Shown piece by piece: positions 22,403 through 33,685 of a DNA stretch of 64,000 nt. The position numbers and the translations under genes are program-made. The notes under the pieces are model-generated. The model searched no databases, was not told where the DNA came from, and saw only the letters and a program-made list of their open reading frames with translations. The DNA lies in contig OX123200.2 of assembly GCA_944739405.2 (NCBI GenBank), positions 8,262,761-8,326,760 on the forward strand. Reading direction: 5' to 3'. How positions within the stretch are numbered: position 1 is the first letter of the stretch; each line of letters starts with the position of its first letter. The DNA is from Euclidia mi (lineage: Eukaryota; Arthropoda; Insecta; Lepidoptera; Erebidae).

Positions 22403-22629
22403 CATTAGCCTTTAATGGTCCACTGCTGGACTAGGCCTCTCCTTTATAAGGAGGAATTGGCCTACTATATCACGCTGGCCAAACGGGTTGGTATAGGGTT
22501 TGTATCAAGTTTTCCTTCTCTTACAGTGTTGTTCTCTGCATAATATGCTCCCTCTGTCGACTCTTACGACACCCATGGGATGATATGGGGTAGTGACATT
22601 TCGTAGTCGTAATCCGTCACCACACGGAC
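22403..22629 (-). mobile_element. SINE-C
   Basis: Reverse complement runs 'gtccgtgtggtgacggatt', 'cccatgggtgtcgtaagagt', 'gagggagcatattatgcaga', 'cccgtttggccagcgtg', 'aggccaattcctcc', 'ggcctagtccagcagtgga'. No clear tRNA head. No target duplication seen for this copy. Confidence 0.87.
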
Positions 22630-23339
22630 AATACATACAATAAAAAGAAGCATGGATTCAAATTAGCCATATTTTCTTACTACATAATTTTGTTTGCCTC
22701 GCAAACTGCACATCAAACAGGCCACAATAGGTTTTCCTATTTAAAAATGCCATTTCAGAAGACATCCAGCTAACATGTAGATGAGTGTACAACCAATAAT
22801 CTACATTAGAAAGTGTGTGTACATTAAATCCCTACCTATCATATTTAAACTATTTCAATAATATGAGGCCGACCTCAACCGAATTGTGAATAAATTCCCA
22901 GATTTAAGTACGACCGGGTATTCAAATAAAAAGAGGATATATGTCTACATATTTATCACAAATGTATGATGCATAGCACTTGTGTAAATACACGGATATG
23001 TTCGGGAATAACGGTAAAATAGCAGTGTGTCTCGCATTTGGATTTAAAATTGTGGTTACAATTTATTGTGTATTTGTGAGTGATAGAGGTGTGTAAATAC
23101 GTGTGTGTAGGCTTCGATGCTGCGATGTGCTCTAAACGATAACGGTCACTATGTTAGGCTTATTGCATTTCAAAATTTCTGTTTCGAGCAAGTAAGACGC
23201 ATGAAAATCATAGTAAATGCAATATGATCTACGTGTAAACAAATAAATTAACTTGTGTTAAAGGATGAATTTGTGAAAATGATTGATTATTGTCGACTTA
23301 TTTTTTACTGAATTTTTTTTGCAGTAGTTTCTGTTGTCG
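22630..23339. other. Unassigned DNA
   Basis: No element recognised. Confidence 0.35.
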
Positions 23340-23590
23340 CCTCGCCTTTTTACTGTACATTGTGATTTGTGGGTTCCAATCCCATTCGGGCCAACGATGG
23401 ACAGTAATTTGAACCATTTATTTGAGTTTTTTCTGAAATCTTTGGAGAAATCATTGTGAAGAAACCTTCATGTCCAAGAGGTATCTTTAATGTTTTCGAA
23501 AGACATGTGAATTCTGTTAACCCGAACGTGTCCAGCGTGGTGGACTTAGGCCTTACCCTTCTCATAGTGAGAAGTGTCCTGTGTAGTTGA
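23340..23590 (+). repeat. SINE-A relative with a different head
   Basis: The body matches SINE-A ('cgaaagacatgtgaattctg', 'gtccagcgtggtggactt', 'cttacccttctcatagtgag') but the first 100 bases differ, with 'tgtgggttccaatcccattc' as a B-box-like site. Probably another head variant of the same body. Tail lost. Confidence 0.6.
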
Positions 23591-23971
23591 AAAATTACAA
23601 ACAAAGCTTGGAATTATTATGACAATCTTAAAACGAAAGCTGCATTTAACTAAAACCCATTCGAAGCTATTGCTTTAAAAAAATATATCTTTTAAATGCC
23701 GAAAGTATTAACGAGACGTCATAACCAAGAATCCTTTGTACTGTGCTAACGGAAATGTTATTAAAATCTATTATTCCATTAAAAATCATTTTCCGGAAAC
23801 ATTCCGACCATAAAGAACCGTCTGCAAAAATCTCTTATATTATATTTTTTTATTAATGTTGCGTCATTCATTATTTGTGTTTTATGAATATGAAATGTTC
23901 TGGTTTCATTTGTGTACGTTTTACAGTGCAGTTGACTTTTGTAGAATTAAACGTTTTCAATTATTATCGAA

Positions 23972-24250
23972 AGGCAGCGATAGTTTAGTAAAGAAGACCA
24001 GCAGATTGCAAGGCAAAAGGTTTCGAAGTTATGTGCATATTAAATAATTAATTATCGCTTGCTAAATGGTGAAGAAAATCGCTGACACGTAGGTTTTCTG
24101 TATGTCTTAGTATTCTTCATAATGATGTTCTCGTTACAAATGTAAAGTTTGTCAACCCTCACATTTTTTATCAGCGCTGTGGACAATAAGGCAACTCATA
24201 GCGTGAAGAAGCGTATCCTAAGCAGTGGGACAGTTTGTAAAAAAGGCTAT
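23972..24250 (+). repeat. SINE-A, old degraded copy
   Basis: Still readable: 'ggcagcgatagtttagta', 'gttatgtgcatattaaat', 'ttaattatcgcttgctaaa', 'agcagtgggacag'. Many substitutions and gaps make it one of the oldest SINE-A copies here. Confidence 0.7.
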
Positions 24251-24396
24251 TTTATAATTCTATAATAATATGCGAATAATTAAAAAGCGCATGTTTTGCT
24301 ATTATGCAAAAGTCAGACAGCCTGAAATTAATATTGATCCATGCGATAAACTTATACTTCTATAAATAACTAATAATCTTTTTGGTGTTGTTTCAG

Positions 24397-24457
24397 GTAA
24401 TTAATATTCGTGTTGTTAATAAAAGAATGCATGATAGAAGAGATAAAGTTGAAAGCG
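24397..24457 (+). CDS. Candidate internal or first coding exon
   Basis: Preceded by a pyrimidine-rich 3' splice site ending 'ttggtgttgtttcag' (to 24396) and followed by a consensus 5' splice site gtaagt (24458). Only one frame is open across the 61 nt; it includes an in-frame ATG (24427-24429) with A at -3, reading MHDRRDKVES and one leftover base. That phase joins to the open segment at 39035-39150. Not part of any repeat I recognise. Family unknown. Open frames this short are common by chance, so this is a candidate only. Confidence 0.3.
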
Positions 24458-25226
24458 GTAAGTTATATTGTTTTTTTTTAAGATATTGATAGCTAGGAAT
24501 TTTAACTAATTTAATTACTTAGACATATTATAAAAACATACCATTTTCTATAGTAATGATTCAAATTACTGTCATACTATAGTACATGGCTTGTTTTTTT
24601 TTCAAATAGTTACACTAAATTTATTTTAAATAGAATATATATCAACTAGAATAATGTAAAATATGGTATATCTGCTACGTTGACTACTGTACTGTTGTGT
24701 ACTTTTTAAATATTGTTTCTTCATTGCACTTAAAGTATTTTACTTTTACTGGCATATGAAAATAAAATTATTAAGAAACTAGGTATTATGTCACCTAAAT
24801 TGTTCAACGAGGAAACAAAATAAATATTAATTGCCACAGCGTATTTATTTATCTGCTGATCGTACCATATTTAATAAAAGTCGAAGAACGAAAAGTTGTC
24901 CCATAGAACGTTCGACTGGCAATAAAACTCAACTTTGCGAATTTGTCCAATAAAACTGTTATGCTGGCCGTACAATTTTGTTGAACCGCAGACTTTATAA
25001 TCAATTATCTGAAATTGTTGCTATTGATTTATAATTTTGTTATAAAACTAGATGTAGGGAAAAGGCGCCATGGTTTTTTGGTTACTTTCGGGATTCTACC
25101 GTTTTAGTCCTACAGTCTTGAACTTGTCTTGAAATTGAACGTAGCTACGTTCAATGTCTGTGCGAAATTAAGTATTGTGGACAACTGGTCTCAATTTGCG
25201 GATTATTAAAGTATTTTTATAGGTAT
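24458..25226. other. Unassigned AT-rich DNA
   Basis: No repeat recognised; would be intron if the exon candidates are right. Confidence 0.35.
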
Positions 25227-25237
25227 ATTCAGTAAGT

Positions 25238-25470
25238 CATCATGATCAGCCTTTAACAGTCCACTGCTGGACTAGGCCTCTCCTTTGAAAGGAGGAATTG
25301 GCCTACTATACCACGCTGGCCAAACGGGTTGGTATAGGGTTTGTATCAAGTTTTCCTTCTCTTACAGTGCTGTTCTCTGCATAATATGCTCCCTCAGTCG
25401 GCTCTTACGACATGATATGGGGTGGTGACAATCCGTATTCTTAATCCGTCACCACACGGACAGTCATCAC
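25238..25470 (-). mobile_element. SINE-C with 11-bp target-site duplication
   Basis: Flanked by attcagtaagt at 25227-25237 and 25471-25481. Sequence is close to the copy at 22403, with a small deletion after 'ggctcttacgac' that removes the 'acccatggga' segment. Reverse-strand ORF of 67 codons is SINE. Confidence 0.9.
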
Positions 25471-25481
25471 ATTCAGTAAGT

Positions 25482-27432
25482 AGTATATGATTATATAAGC
25501 TCAAATTAGCGTAATTTACTTTGCTTAGATTAATTGCTGACATAATAAACACAACATAGAAACAAATTGCCTGGAACATAACTAAAGCAAATTCCAATAT
25601 ATATTGATCTCAAGTGTCCGTAAAATCGTAAATTCTCATAATTTTAAAACAATCTAAAAGATACCCAAAATACCTGCAGTGGTAAGAGGTTAAGCTTAGC
25701 AAATTAAAAGTACTCCTATCCTTTCTATACCCTTTTAGAGGATTATAATCTTTACGTAATCATTGCTATCAGATACAGGGAGGCTCGTCGAAATATGAAA
25801 TTATATTTATGGTCCCGCCTTAGCCGCATGGGGTTTGGTTTCGTATAGCACTGCAGAGAAATATAGCGTCATTTGACGGCAGTAAAGTTCTACCGTATTC
25901 TGGAAATTCCCTCTTGGAACACGAGTGTTATTTCGACTGTTACTATGGCTGTAAGGTTCTACTTAGAGGGGTGGAATGACACTTTATAGAAGCCAGCATT
26001 CTATTTTTAACATGCTATTATTGGCTTGGTACGTATGCATGTTATGGAACCTAGGGGATGAATGGGACAGCTTAAAAGTATTAGCTGGGTTTATCAAATA
26101 TTGTTTTGCTAAAAAAAGTAAAGTTATTATAATATTGCTATGATAAGTTACGGCGGATTTTGAACATAGCGTTCTAGTAAAATTTTCATTACGAAGTAAA
26201 AGCAAAGCGACAGGAATTTTAGACAATATTGCATAACATCGCGCAATAAAATCAAGTCTATCCATCGTCATAGATGTTTAATGGATAAACAAATCGCATT
26301 TTAATTTCTAAGAAAACTTTTTTACTGTTTTAACGCTACTTTGATCTGTTTTTGGATCTTTTACAGCGTAATTATTTTCGTTCGTATTTACGTAATAAAA
26401 AATTTACGTTTTAATTAGTTTTTTTCTTTACCACTTTTTTGCATTACTTCGTATCGGATCTACATCAATCATTTGATGGATCAAGACGGAAACAAAAACG
26501 TATTGGCTTCAGTATTTGACTATGCCTCAATGCGGATTGTATCGGATTGGAAGCGAAGGCCTTATCAGTAAATAAGAGTGATGGAATCAATGTAGTCCTA
26601 GGGAGAAATTACGTTTTGAAGAGACACCGGGGGATTTTTCTTGACAGATTTGGGAACCTTTTTGGTGGAGAATTGTGTTTTTGTAATTTTATATTTTATT
26701 TGTGTATTTATTTATTTATATATTGAAGACCAACAACAAAGTACATTAAACTTGCCTATTTATTGATTTTTCAGTTTCATTTACCAGTATTTTCCGTACA
26801 AGCTTTTTGAACTAATCTTGATATAATCTGTATTTTTAGATATTCGCTTGATTCTTGCGTTATGGTTCAGCATATTGAAAAAAGGGACTTTTCTTCAATG
26901 TGCGTCGCTGCAATAATAAAACGTAATGATAAAGCTGAGTCGGCATCTACTTACATTCTCACAGCTTTCGTAGCAATATTTCCTGCTTGCTTCCTGAAGA
27001 TGTCCCGTTTCCCTTCATCTCCGTTGCAGTACGATAAGGCACGTTGCGCCACTCCAAGTTCTTATAAAAGATCTTGGATGCGGTCGATAGGTACTCATCC
27101 TATACGCCGTAATATCCTTGGTTTGCTTGCGTTTTAGTAAAAAAAATAGTATTCAGATAGGTATATTATTATTTAACAAGAATCAAAGTTAGTGAATATT
27201 TGCGTTTTATTTCGAGTACTCACAAAAGAATAACTTTTGGATATAGGTATCTGGTTCAATAAATTATGGATCATATATATTCAAGTTAAAATACGTAGAT
27301 GTCTAAACATCTGTTATAACGCTATTGCCAAAGGAGCTTGCTTCAACAAATGCTTCGGGTCTAGTCTCAAACGCCTCTACCATACTGCCGAAATACATAC
27401 TCATCTTAACTATATTGTCATATTCACAGCGC
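25482..27432. other. Unassigned AT-rich DNA
   Basis: ORFs of 95 (25984-26271, minus) and 91 codons (26862-27137, plus) have no motif I recognise. No repeats seen. Confidence 0.35.
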
Positions 27433-27445
27433 TATATTTAATCCA

Positions 27446-27674
27446 TAATAGGGTGCATAGGGTTCCCACCAAGAACTTAGGGTCCCAAGCCAATCTCACC
27501 TGCAAGTGGTGCACCTGCCGATCAACGGACGAGGCTCTGGCAAACAAAATATCCCGATAAGCGGCAATAGGCTCGCCACCTATTATGTGGGATCAAAACA
27601 CTGGCGAAAAGTGGGCGTTTAATATGCCTCTGCCTACCCCTTCGGGGAATTAGTCGTGAGTCTATGTATGTATG
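27446..27674 (+). mobile_element. SINE-E, copy 1
   Basis: A chimeric SINE: a new 5' part ('tgcatagggttcccaccaag', 'cacctgcaagtggtgcacct', 'ggacgaggctctggcaaac') joined to the 3' half of SINE-D from 'gcggcaataggctcgcc' on. It differs from the copy at 52089 at only two of roughly 160 aligned bases up to 'gcgaaaagtggg'. Left target copy 'tatatttaatcca' (27433-27445) recurs at 27675 (one change) and 27738. No clear A or B box. The 107-codon ORF ending at 27560 runs into it. Confidence 0.85.
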
Positions 27675-27690
27675 TATATTTTATCCAAAG

Positions 27691-27737
27691 ACCCCTTCGG
27701 GGAAATAGGCGTGAGTCTATGTATGTATGTATGTATG
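27691..27737 (+). mobile_element. Tail-only SINE-D/E insertion, 47 bp
   Basis: Just 'accccttcggggaaataggc', 'gtgagtc' and (TATG)n, bounded by 'tatattttatccaaag' (27675-27690) and 'tatatttaatccaaag' (27738-27753), 15 of 16 identical. Read as a severely 5'-truncated insertion next to SINE-E; a tandem duplication by slippage is the alternative. Confidence 0.65.
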
Positions 27738-28147
27738 TATATTTAATCCAAAGGGTTCTGAACACAAAAGCGATTTGCCTAGTCATGTGAACTCCAAAGT
27801 GGTTTCATTCAACTGAGTAGGAAAATAGAGAGAGGAATATAATCATAACTCCATACTAACATACGAAACCTCAATTTTCCGATACACTTACACAATCACA
27901 TAGGCATAAAGCTATCATTATTCAATGAAGGAGTAGTTGACCTTTCTGTTCCGATAAACTGTCCTGAAGGTCTAATTGCCGTACATCAAATAGATACAAT
28001 TCTTGGTCACTTCGAGGCCTAATAATGAATGGTCCCAGAAGACCTTTTACTTATCCTTTAGTTGGGACTAAACGGTCCCGGGCTTGGGTACGTAACTTTC
28101 CGCTAGTTAATTCTCGTGCTGTAATTAATATAAGGTATTGAGGTATT

Positions 28148-28206
28148 CAAAGGAGAGGCTTAGTCCAGCAGTGGACTGTAAAGGGCTGATGATGATGATG
28201 ATGATT
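28148..28206 (+). repeat. SINE-C tail fragment
   Basis: 'aggagaggcttagtccagca', 'gtggactgtaaagggc' and (GATGAT)n, the last 60 bases of SINE-C. No convincing target duplication. Confidence 0.75.
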
Positions 28207-28466
28207 GAGGTTCAGGTTGTTGGGTTGTCAATCGCTGAATTGAAATTAATTGATTTGGGTCAAGAGAGATTTGATCGTTTTGGTACCGTGGCCATGGGTT
28301 GTGTTGTTGTTTAGATTTGACGTAATGTCATATCTCGTAGCGATAAAATTAATATGTTCTTTAGTGAGTGTTGTTCTTTGTTCCTTTGTGAGTGCTAGAT
28401 TTAAATAATTCGATAAGAGTCTGAAAAAAGTGCATTGTTTGCCTTATAGCGTGAATTGTCTCAAAT

Positions 28467-28785
28467 TTCTTTTTTTATGGTAATAGGCGGCAAACGAGCA
28501 GACAGATTGCCTAATGGTAAGCAATTACCGCTGGCCATGGACACAAGCAACACCACAGGATTCACAAGTGCGTTGCTGCCCCTTTGAGTTGGGAAAAGGG
28601 ATAGGATGAGGAGTGGGATGAGGGAGAAGGAATAGGGGATAGGGCCTCCGGCATCCTCACTCACCGAACGAAACGCAACAGTTTAAGTACTGTGACTTTA
28701 CGTCGATTTTCTATTAGAGGATAGTACTTCCCCGGTCGAGCCGGCCCATTCATGCTGAAATCAGCAAGGCTCTACTTCCTTTTAT
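28467..28785 (+). repeat. Repeat-I, copy 2 (longer)
   Basis: Begins 'ggtaataggcggcaaacgag' and includes 'ctaatggtaagcaattaccg' and 'ctggccatggacacaagc', features missing from copy 1 at 1522, then the shared 3' half with 'cttccccggtcgagccgg'. Reverse ORF of 67 codons is repeat sequence. Confidence 0.7.
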
Positions 28786-29290
28786 TTAGTGACAGGACTT
28801 CACCGGCACCCACCTATTTATTAAGAAATACTATTGAAGGACTTAATATGTTTATATTATTAGTAACAGTACAGTTAGCTATATAAGATATAGCTAACAC
28901 ATGTTTCACAAATAAATTGATTTGATTTGATTTTGAAGATTTTGTAACACCACATATTTCATTCACCTCTGTAATATATATATATATAATCATATCCTCT
29001 GTAATCAAATATATATTCCTTTATGGTAGTTATGGATACAAACTTCTACATATCTGTACGAAAAACTGGCAGACATTGTGATTCTCGACAGTATTGTTGC
29101 TTTATAACTAATGTCACTTGGCAAACGTCTCATTTGCAAAAAAAGAGAAAACGTATAAAAAAGTGACAAACGATATATTTGAGTATTTACTTCAACTTCT
29201 ACTAAATACATGTTGATTTTCTATTTTAATTTAAAATGTTGATGACCGCTATGAGGTCGTTGAGAGTATCTGTAGAAGCTTATAAAGTCA
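28786..29290. other. Unassigned DNA with one hairpin
   Basis: 11-bp perfect hairpin gttagctatat / atatagctaac at 28874-28898 with a 3-nt loop. Nothing else recognised. Confidence 0.45.
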
Positions 29291-29504
29291 CTAGATGAGC
29301 CCGCGGTTACACCCGCGCTATTTAAGGCTACTGCTCTGCACCCGTCGCTCATAGGGTGATGTTATATAGTCTATAGCCTTCCTCGATAAATGGGCTATCT
29401 AACACTGAAATATTTCTTCAAATCGGACCAGTAGTTCCTGAGATTAGCGCGTTCAACCAAAAAAACAAACAAACAAACTCTTCAGCTTTATATATTCGTA
29501 TAAG
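29291..29504 (-). mobile_element. Helitron-G, full length
   Basis: On the minus strand it goes from TC (next to 'ttatacgaatatataaagc') to CTAG (29291-29294 on the plus strand), with flanking A (29290) and T (29505). Ten bases from CTAG is a GC hairpin, cgcgg/ccgcg (29302-29306 and 29313-29317), the sub-terminal hairpin expected at a Helitron 3' end. The interior has 'cagtagttcctgagattagc' and (AAAC)n. Confidence 0.88.
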
Positions 29505-29639
29505 ATTAGTTAATAAATACGTTGGTATTTGATATGACTTTATAAGCTTTTATGACGAACGCGTTACGACACTTTGCGAAATACGGTAAGTAGTTGACTT
29601 AAGTGCTTTTATATTAATAGTATGAAATATAGAAAAAAA

Positions 29640-30118
29640 TGGGCAAGTGCGAGTCGGACTCGCGCACGAAGGGTTCCATATCATCATCTATAAAAGAAAA
29701 TCACGATTGTTGTATGTATAAAGATTACCAAATTGCTTAAAAAACGTTTGTTGTATAAGAGCCCCCCTATATTACTAACTCTATTTTTATTTAATGATTT
29801 ATTTTGAAAGGTAATATACAATTACATATTCAGTGAACATTTTAAGCGTCTACCTGTTACCGTTTGTAATTTTGAGCAAAAAAATACGAATAAAAAAACG
29901 TTTATTGTATGGGACCCCCCTTAATATTTTGATTTTTTTATTTTTAGTATTTGTTGTTATAGCGGCAACCGAAATACATAATTTGTGAAAATTTCAGCTT
30001 TCTAGCTATCACGTTTATGAGATACAGCCTGGCGACAGACAGACAGACGGACAGACAGACAACGGAGGCTTAGTAATAGGGTTCCGTTTTTTACCTTTTA
30101 GGTACGGAACCCTAAAAA
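29640..30118 (-). repeat. Repeat-N, copy 2 (longer)
   Basis: From 'gggcaagtgcgagtcggact' to 'acggaaccctaaaaa'. Two related units lie in tandem: each starts near 'aaaacgttt(g/a)ttgtat' plus a run of C and ends with an 'aaaattt/aacatttt ... ctacctgtta/tagctatcac' block. The same two units are in copy 1, so the duplication is old and part of the family. Confidence 0.75.
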
Positions 30119-30220
30119 CACGGTAACATAAAATACAACAATGAAACTGCCGCCTTCAGCAAACTTTAAACACCTGTAGCATTTTTATTCGTGTTTATTT
30201 TACACTCGTTGTTCCATTGC

Positions 30221-30524
30221 ACTGCCTTCGTGGTCCACTGGGATAGCGTATGTGTCTGCTGATTGGAGGTCCCGGGTCCGATTCCCAGGTCGGGCAAAAG
30301 TGTTACTGGGTTTTTCTGAATTCTCAGTAGCAGCACGGAGTCTGATGATGTGCCCGGTAACGGCAATAGGCTCGCCTCCTATAGCGTGGGACCTAAAAAT
30401 TCATGGCGAAATGTGGGTGTAATATATGTATATTACACCCACATTTCGCCATGAATTTTTAAGTAGATGTCTACTTACCCATTCGGTGCTACAGGCGTGA
30501 GTCTATAAAAAAATTAAAATAAAT
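30221..30524 (+). mobile_element. SINE-D2 carrying an inverted duplication
   Basis: Head 'cgtggtccactgggatagc', B box region 'cccgggtccgattcccagg', full body and tail to 'ggcgtgagtctata'. Flanks gttccattgc (30211-30220) and gttacattgc (30525-30534) match at 9 of 10. The expected run 'gggtgtaatacacctctgcc' is replaced by a palindrome at 30394-30461. Confidence 0.87.
30394..30461. repeat. 33-bp perfect inverted repeat, 2-nt spacer, inside SINE-D2
   Basis: Arms 30394-30426 and 30429-30461 are exact reverse complements (taaaaattcatggcgaaatg and on). The left arm is normal SINE-D sequence; the right arm is an inverted copy of it inserted where other copies read 'acacctctgcctac'. An event after this SINE inserted, or in its source, copied the strand back on itself. 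Confidence 0.93.
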
Positions 30525-30534
30525 GTTACATTGC

Positions 30535-31030
30535 TGAGCTGCAGCAAAATTTGGCGTGTATTAGAGGCAATCGAATCCTTTGTTTTGTGAGTAGCCGACT
30601 GTCCTACATGAAGATGATCTTTATGAAGATAAAGACCAGTTTGACAGTATTCTTGCCCCGCATCGCTTCGCTTTCCGTCGCACATAAAGGGTGGTTGGAT
30701 GTGATATTTACGTTACGTGTTCATTGCTTGCTCTTGGCATGTGAATGACTTATGACAATGTGTAGAAATTGTCATTTAAACTTAGAAATTGCTACACGTC
30801 GGTTGCCATGGTGCAGCACGCGGTCAGCTCTTTATGTGGTAAATATCACGTTGATATTATTTCGGATTTTGAATTATGTTTTTGAATATACTGGCAATTA
30901 AATCACAGCAAATTTATAGCTTGTCACGTTTGTCATCGCCGATGCATTGATCATATCTGAAATCTTAATTATTCGAATTGAGATTTCTTCAAGCATAATC
31001 ATCCATCAATAGGTATACATATATATTTGA
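30535..31030. other. Unassigned DNA
   Basis: No element recognised. Confidence 0.35.
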
Positions 31031-31232
31031 CTGTACGGTTGGCGTAGTGGTTTAAGCGGCCGCCTCGTCGCTTTACACTGCGCTGAGTGTTGTGGGTTCG
31101 ATTCCCACACGAGACAACACATTGTGTGGTCCATAAATTGTTGTTTCGAGTCGGGGTGTTAATTGTCCTCATTAGATGTATGTTTGTAAAGTCCCCCGCG
31201 ACACAGGATTTAGTCTTAATGTCTTTTAAAAA
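31031..31232 (+). mobile_element. SINE-L
   Basis: Head with A box tggcgtagtgg (from 31040) and B box ggttcgattcc (31095-31105), then 'acgagacaacacattgtgtg', 'ccataaattgttgtttcgag' and 'aaagtcccccgcgacacagg'. Ends in an A-rich run. Related copies are at 39365, 44255, 45765, 54733 and 57585. The 124-codon minus ORF starting at 31373 is antisense SINE. Confidence 0.83.
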
Positions 31233-31267
31233 AAAGAAATATATATATATATATTTCTTTATATATA

Positions 31268-31405
31268 TATATATGCCGTGTGGTTGACGGCATAGAATAC
31301 AAGTGTCACCACCCCCTATCTTCCCGTGGGTGTCGTAAGAGGCGACTAAGGGATAACACGATGCAAATACCATCTTTGCGTAGAGACGGAAAACTCGACA
31401 TCAAA
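31268..31405 (+). repeat. SINE-C-like 5' half
   Basis: 'gccgtgtggttgacggcata', 'gtgtcaccaccccctatc', 'cccgtgggtgtcgtaagagg', 'gactaagggataacac'. Lacks the SINE-C tail; a SINE-D begins 10 bases later, perhaps inserted into it. The variant 'gactaagggataa' indicates a sister subfamily of the copy at 46502. Confidence 0.7.
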
Positions 31406-31415
31406 TCCTATACGA

Positions 31416-31650
31416 CTGCCTCGTTGGTCTCGCGGCATAAATGTGCGCGTGGGATCGGGAGGTCCCGGGTTCGATTCCTGGGTCGGGCAGTGTTATTGGG
31501 TTTTTCTGTCACGAAATTCTCAGTAGCAGCACGGAGTCTGGAAATGTGCCCGGTACGGCAATAGGCTCGCCCCTTATTACGTGGGACTAAAGTATATCTG
31601 GCGAAAAGCACCTCTGCCTACCCCTTCGGGGACAAAAGGCGTGACGATAT
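31416..31650 (+). mobile_element. SINE-D with a long microsatellite tail
   Basis: Head 'cgttggtctcgcggcataa', B box ggttcgattcc, body and 'ctgcctaccccttcggggac' tail, lacking about 15 bases around 'atgtgggtgtaata'. It runs directly into (TATG)n and (TA)n. The clean B box suggests a fairly young copy. Confidence 0.88.
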
Positions 31651-31659
31651 GTATGTATG

Positions 31660-31711
<52 letters not shown>
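31650..31711. repeat. Microsatellite (TATG)n(TA)n
   Basis: Three or four GTAT units and then about 45 bases of uninterrupted TA, grown from the SINE-D 3' tail. Confidence 0.95.
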
Positions 31712-31713
<2 letters not shown>

Positions 31714-32867
31714 AATCTGGAATTTGTCTGTATGTTACTCAAAAAGCGTAGTAGATCGTAATAGTCCTAAAAAAGCATTCACCGAAATTCTCACGGAATC
31801 GGACAGAAATTGTTAAATGAACAAAAAACACATGGTACAGCTGCATCTTCTAGTTAAATATGATTTTGGATTGAAGAGGTGGTTGACATATGTAGATACT
31901 GAATAAGACAAAAACTAGAAGCAATATTAAAAATATCCCTCTAGCCTCGACATATTTTCCTACAAGCTGATTCACCTTTTTATATGAGAATGTATCGCAT
32001 CATACTCTTGTATGCCGAAGTCTTTAAATATTTGATGACTTTAACCTTATTTATTCACCCGCATTTGTGTTGGTTTTGCATAATACCTACGGTGTTCGCT
32101 TGAGGCAGATTATGTGTTATCAAGAATTTAATGTGTATAGGATATAACGAGATTTTAGTCAAAATTTTAGAAAGTCCATAGATTACGACAACGTAGTTTT
32201 ACTGGTTCATGTCATCATCAGGTAGATTAACATAGTTCAGCTTTCTCTAAAGATAATTGACAATTTGTGTGCAAAATATTATGATTATCGGTCGAGAAGT
32301 TCAAGTGAGAAACGAACAAACAAACTTAAATTCGCGTCTAGAGCATTAGAAAAGTAGCCTGATATGATGCCGTCACAGTTTCCGTTGTAGGCAATCCTCA
32401 GATCCCGGGGTTTGGTTCCCATTTCTGCTTTTCATTACCCTTCTATTAACTTTCATCGCCTTATCAGTGAGGATATAGAATTATAGATATAGTTTTCATC
32501 ATTTGCTGGAGACCGGGCGAAATTAAATATAGCAGAAAAGCGGACCCCTGGCCCCAAGAGGAGCACATTCGATCGCAACCAGGACAATGCTACCAAGATG
32601 AAACTCACAATATTACTGAACTGTTAAAAATATAATTTGAAATGTCAAAGCGAAACTCCGTTTTAAATAAACATAATCCGAATTATTATTAGACGGCGTC
32701 GCGTGCGCCGCGCGCTTTAATCGAGGCCAGATTTTCTTGTTTATTTTTCATATAGAAAAACAACCATTAATTTTACTACGATAGGTTTTTTTGCAATGTT
32801 TGTCTAGGTTTTAAATGTGCACTTACTTTTTGGGTTTCAATATAGTTATCAAGTTTTATGTCATACT
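31712..32867. other. Unassigned DNA
   Basis: No certain element. 'ggggtttggttcccattt' near 32410 could be a decayed B box of an old SINE. A GC-rich patch lies at 32690-32720. Confidence 0.3.
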
Positions 32868-33022
32868 ACAGGACGGCCGCATATTTATTTTTATTCTTGG
32901 GAATTTCGGTAAATCCCTTCTTAGGGTAACCCTACGGACAAGAAACATACATACCAAATTTCGCCCAATAGTCTTGGCTTTCCGTTGTCTGTCAGGCAGT
33001 AAGTAACGCAAGAATTTTCAGA
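32868..33022 (-). mobile_element. Diverged Helitron-F copy
   Basis: 'gggaatttcggtaaatccc', 'agaaacatacataccaaatt', 'gtctgtcaggcagtaagtaa' and 'cgcaagaatttt' in Helitron-F order. The CTAG end reads ctac and the TC end is unclear. Confidence 0.6.
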
Positions 33023-33237
33023 TACTCTATACTAATCATAATTATATTCTACGCTGCTATTAGAATTCTAAATATCACCCTCTACCAGAAAGATAATAAG
33101 AAGAATAATAAACAGATCAAAGCCCAAATCGTTTACCGGTATTTTCCCATATAAAATAAAAGCTTACAGGTAGGTATTTTCCCATATCCGAAATACGCGG
33201 TTAAATCCGCCTTGTGCAATGTATTTTGAGGGAAGCT

Positions 33238-33272
33238 TTTAAATAAATAAAATAAATAAATAAATAAAAAAT
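33238..33272. repeat. (AAAT)n microsatellite
   Basis: About eight imperfect AAAT units. Confidence 0.9.
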
Positions 33273-33685
33273 AATGCCTACAGATCTTTGTTACGTAAAA
33301 AATTTAGCAGTCGAAAATATATTTGAAAATTGAACTGTGTGATAATCAATTATTCCTTATACTAGAAACAAAGTACGTGATATATGTATCGAAAGACAAT
33401 TTAAAAACGATACATCTTAAAAGTATTTCGCCTCCGACATTTCGGTATTTCTATTTTGGCTTGAAGTTACTGAATACGCGTAATACTATGTCACGTCTAA
33501 AACAAATACACTTACAAATGAATACATTGTTTTAAACAATAGCCATGATGTAAACAACGGGGCTGACAAGTATTCTGCGCGGTTTTTTTCCTATTTCGTT
33601 CTGCACACAGATTAAAAAGTGCTTGAAAATATATGTCTATGTTGAAAATATATGAGAAAGTGGGATTTTATTTTGAACTAGAAAA

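Noticed and set aside
27237..27560. 107-codon ORF with a cysteine-rich end
   Set aside because: The last 35 codons are SINE-E, found again at 52089 where the upstream part is absent, so it is not a conserved protein.
28190..28206. GAT repeats as a microsatellite or CRISPR-like array
   Set aside because: They are short SINE/LINE tails; no repeat-spacer structure occurs anywhere in the window.
30999..31373. 124-codon minus-strand ORF
   Set aside because: Antisense to SINE-L and the SINE-C 5' half.
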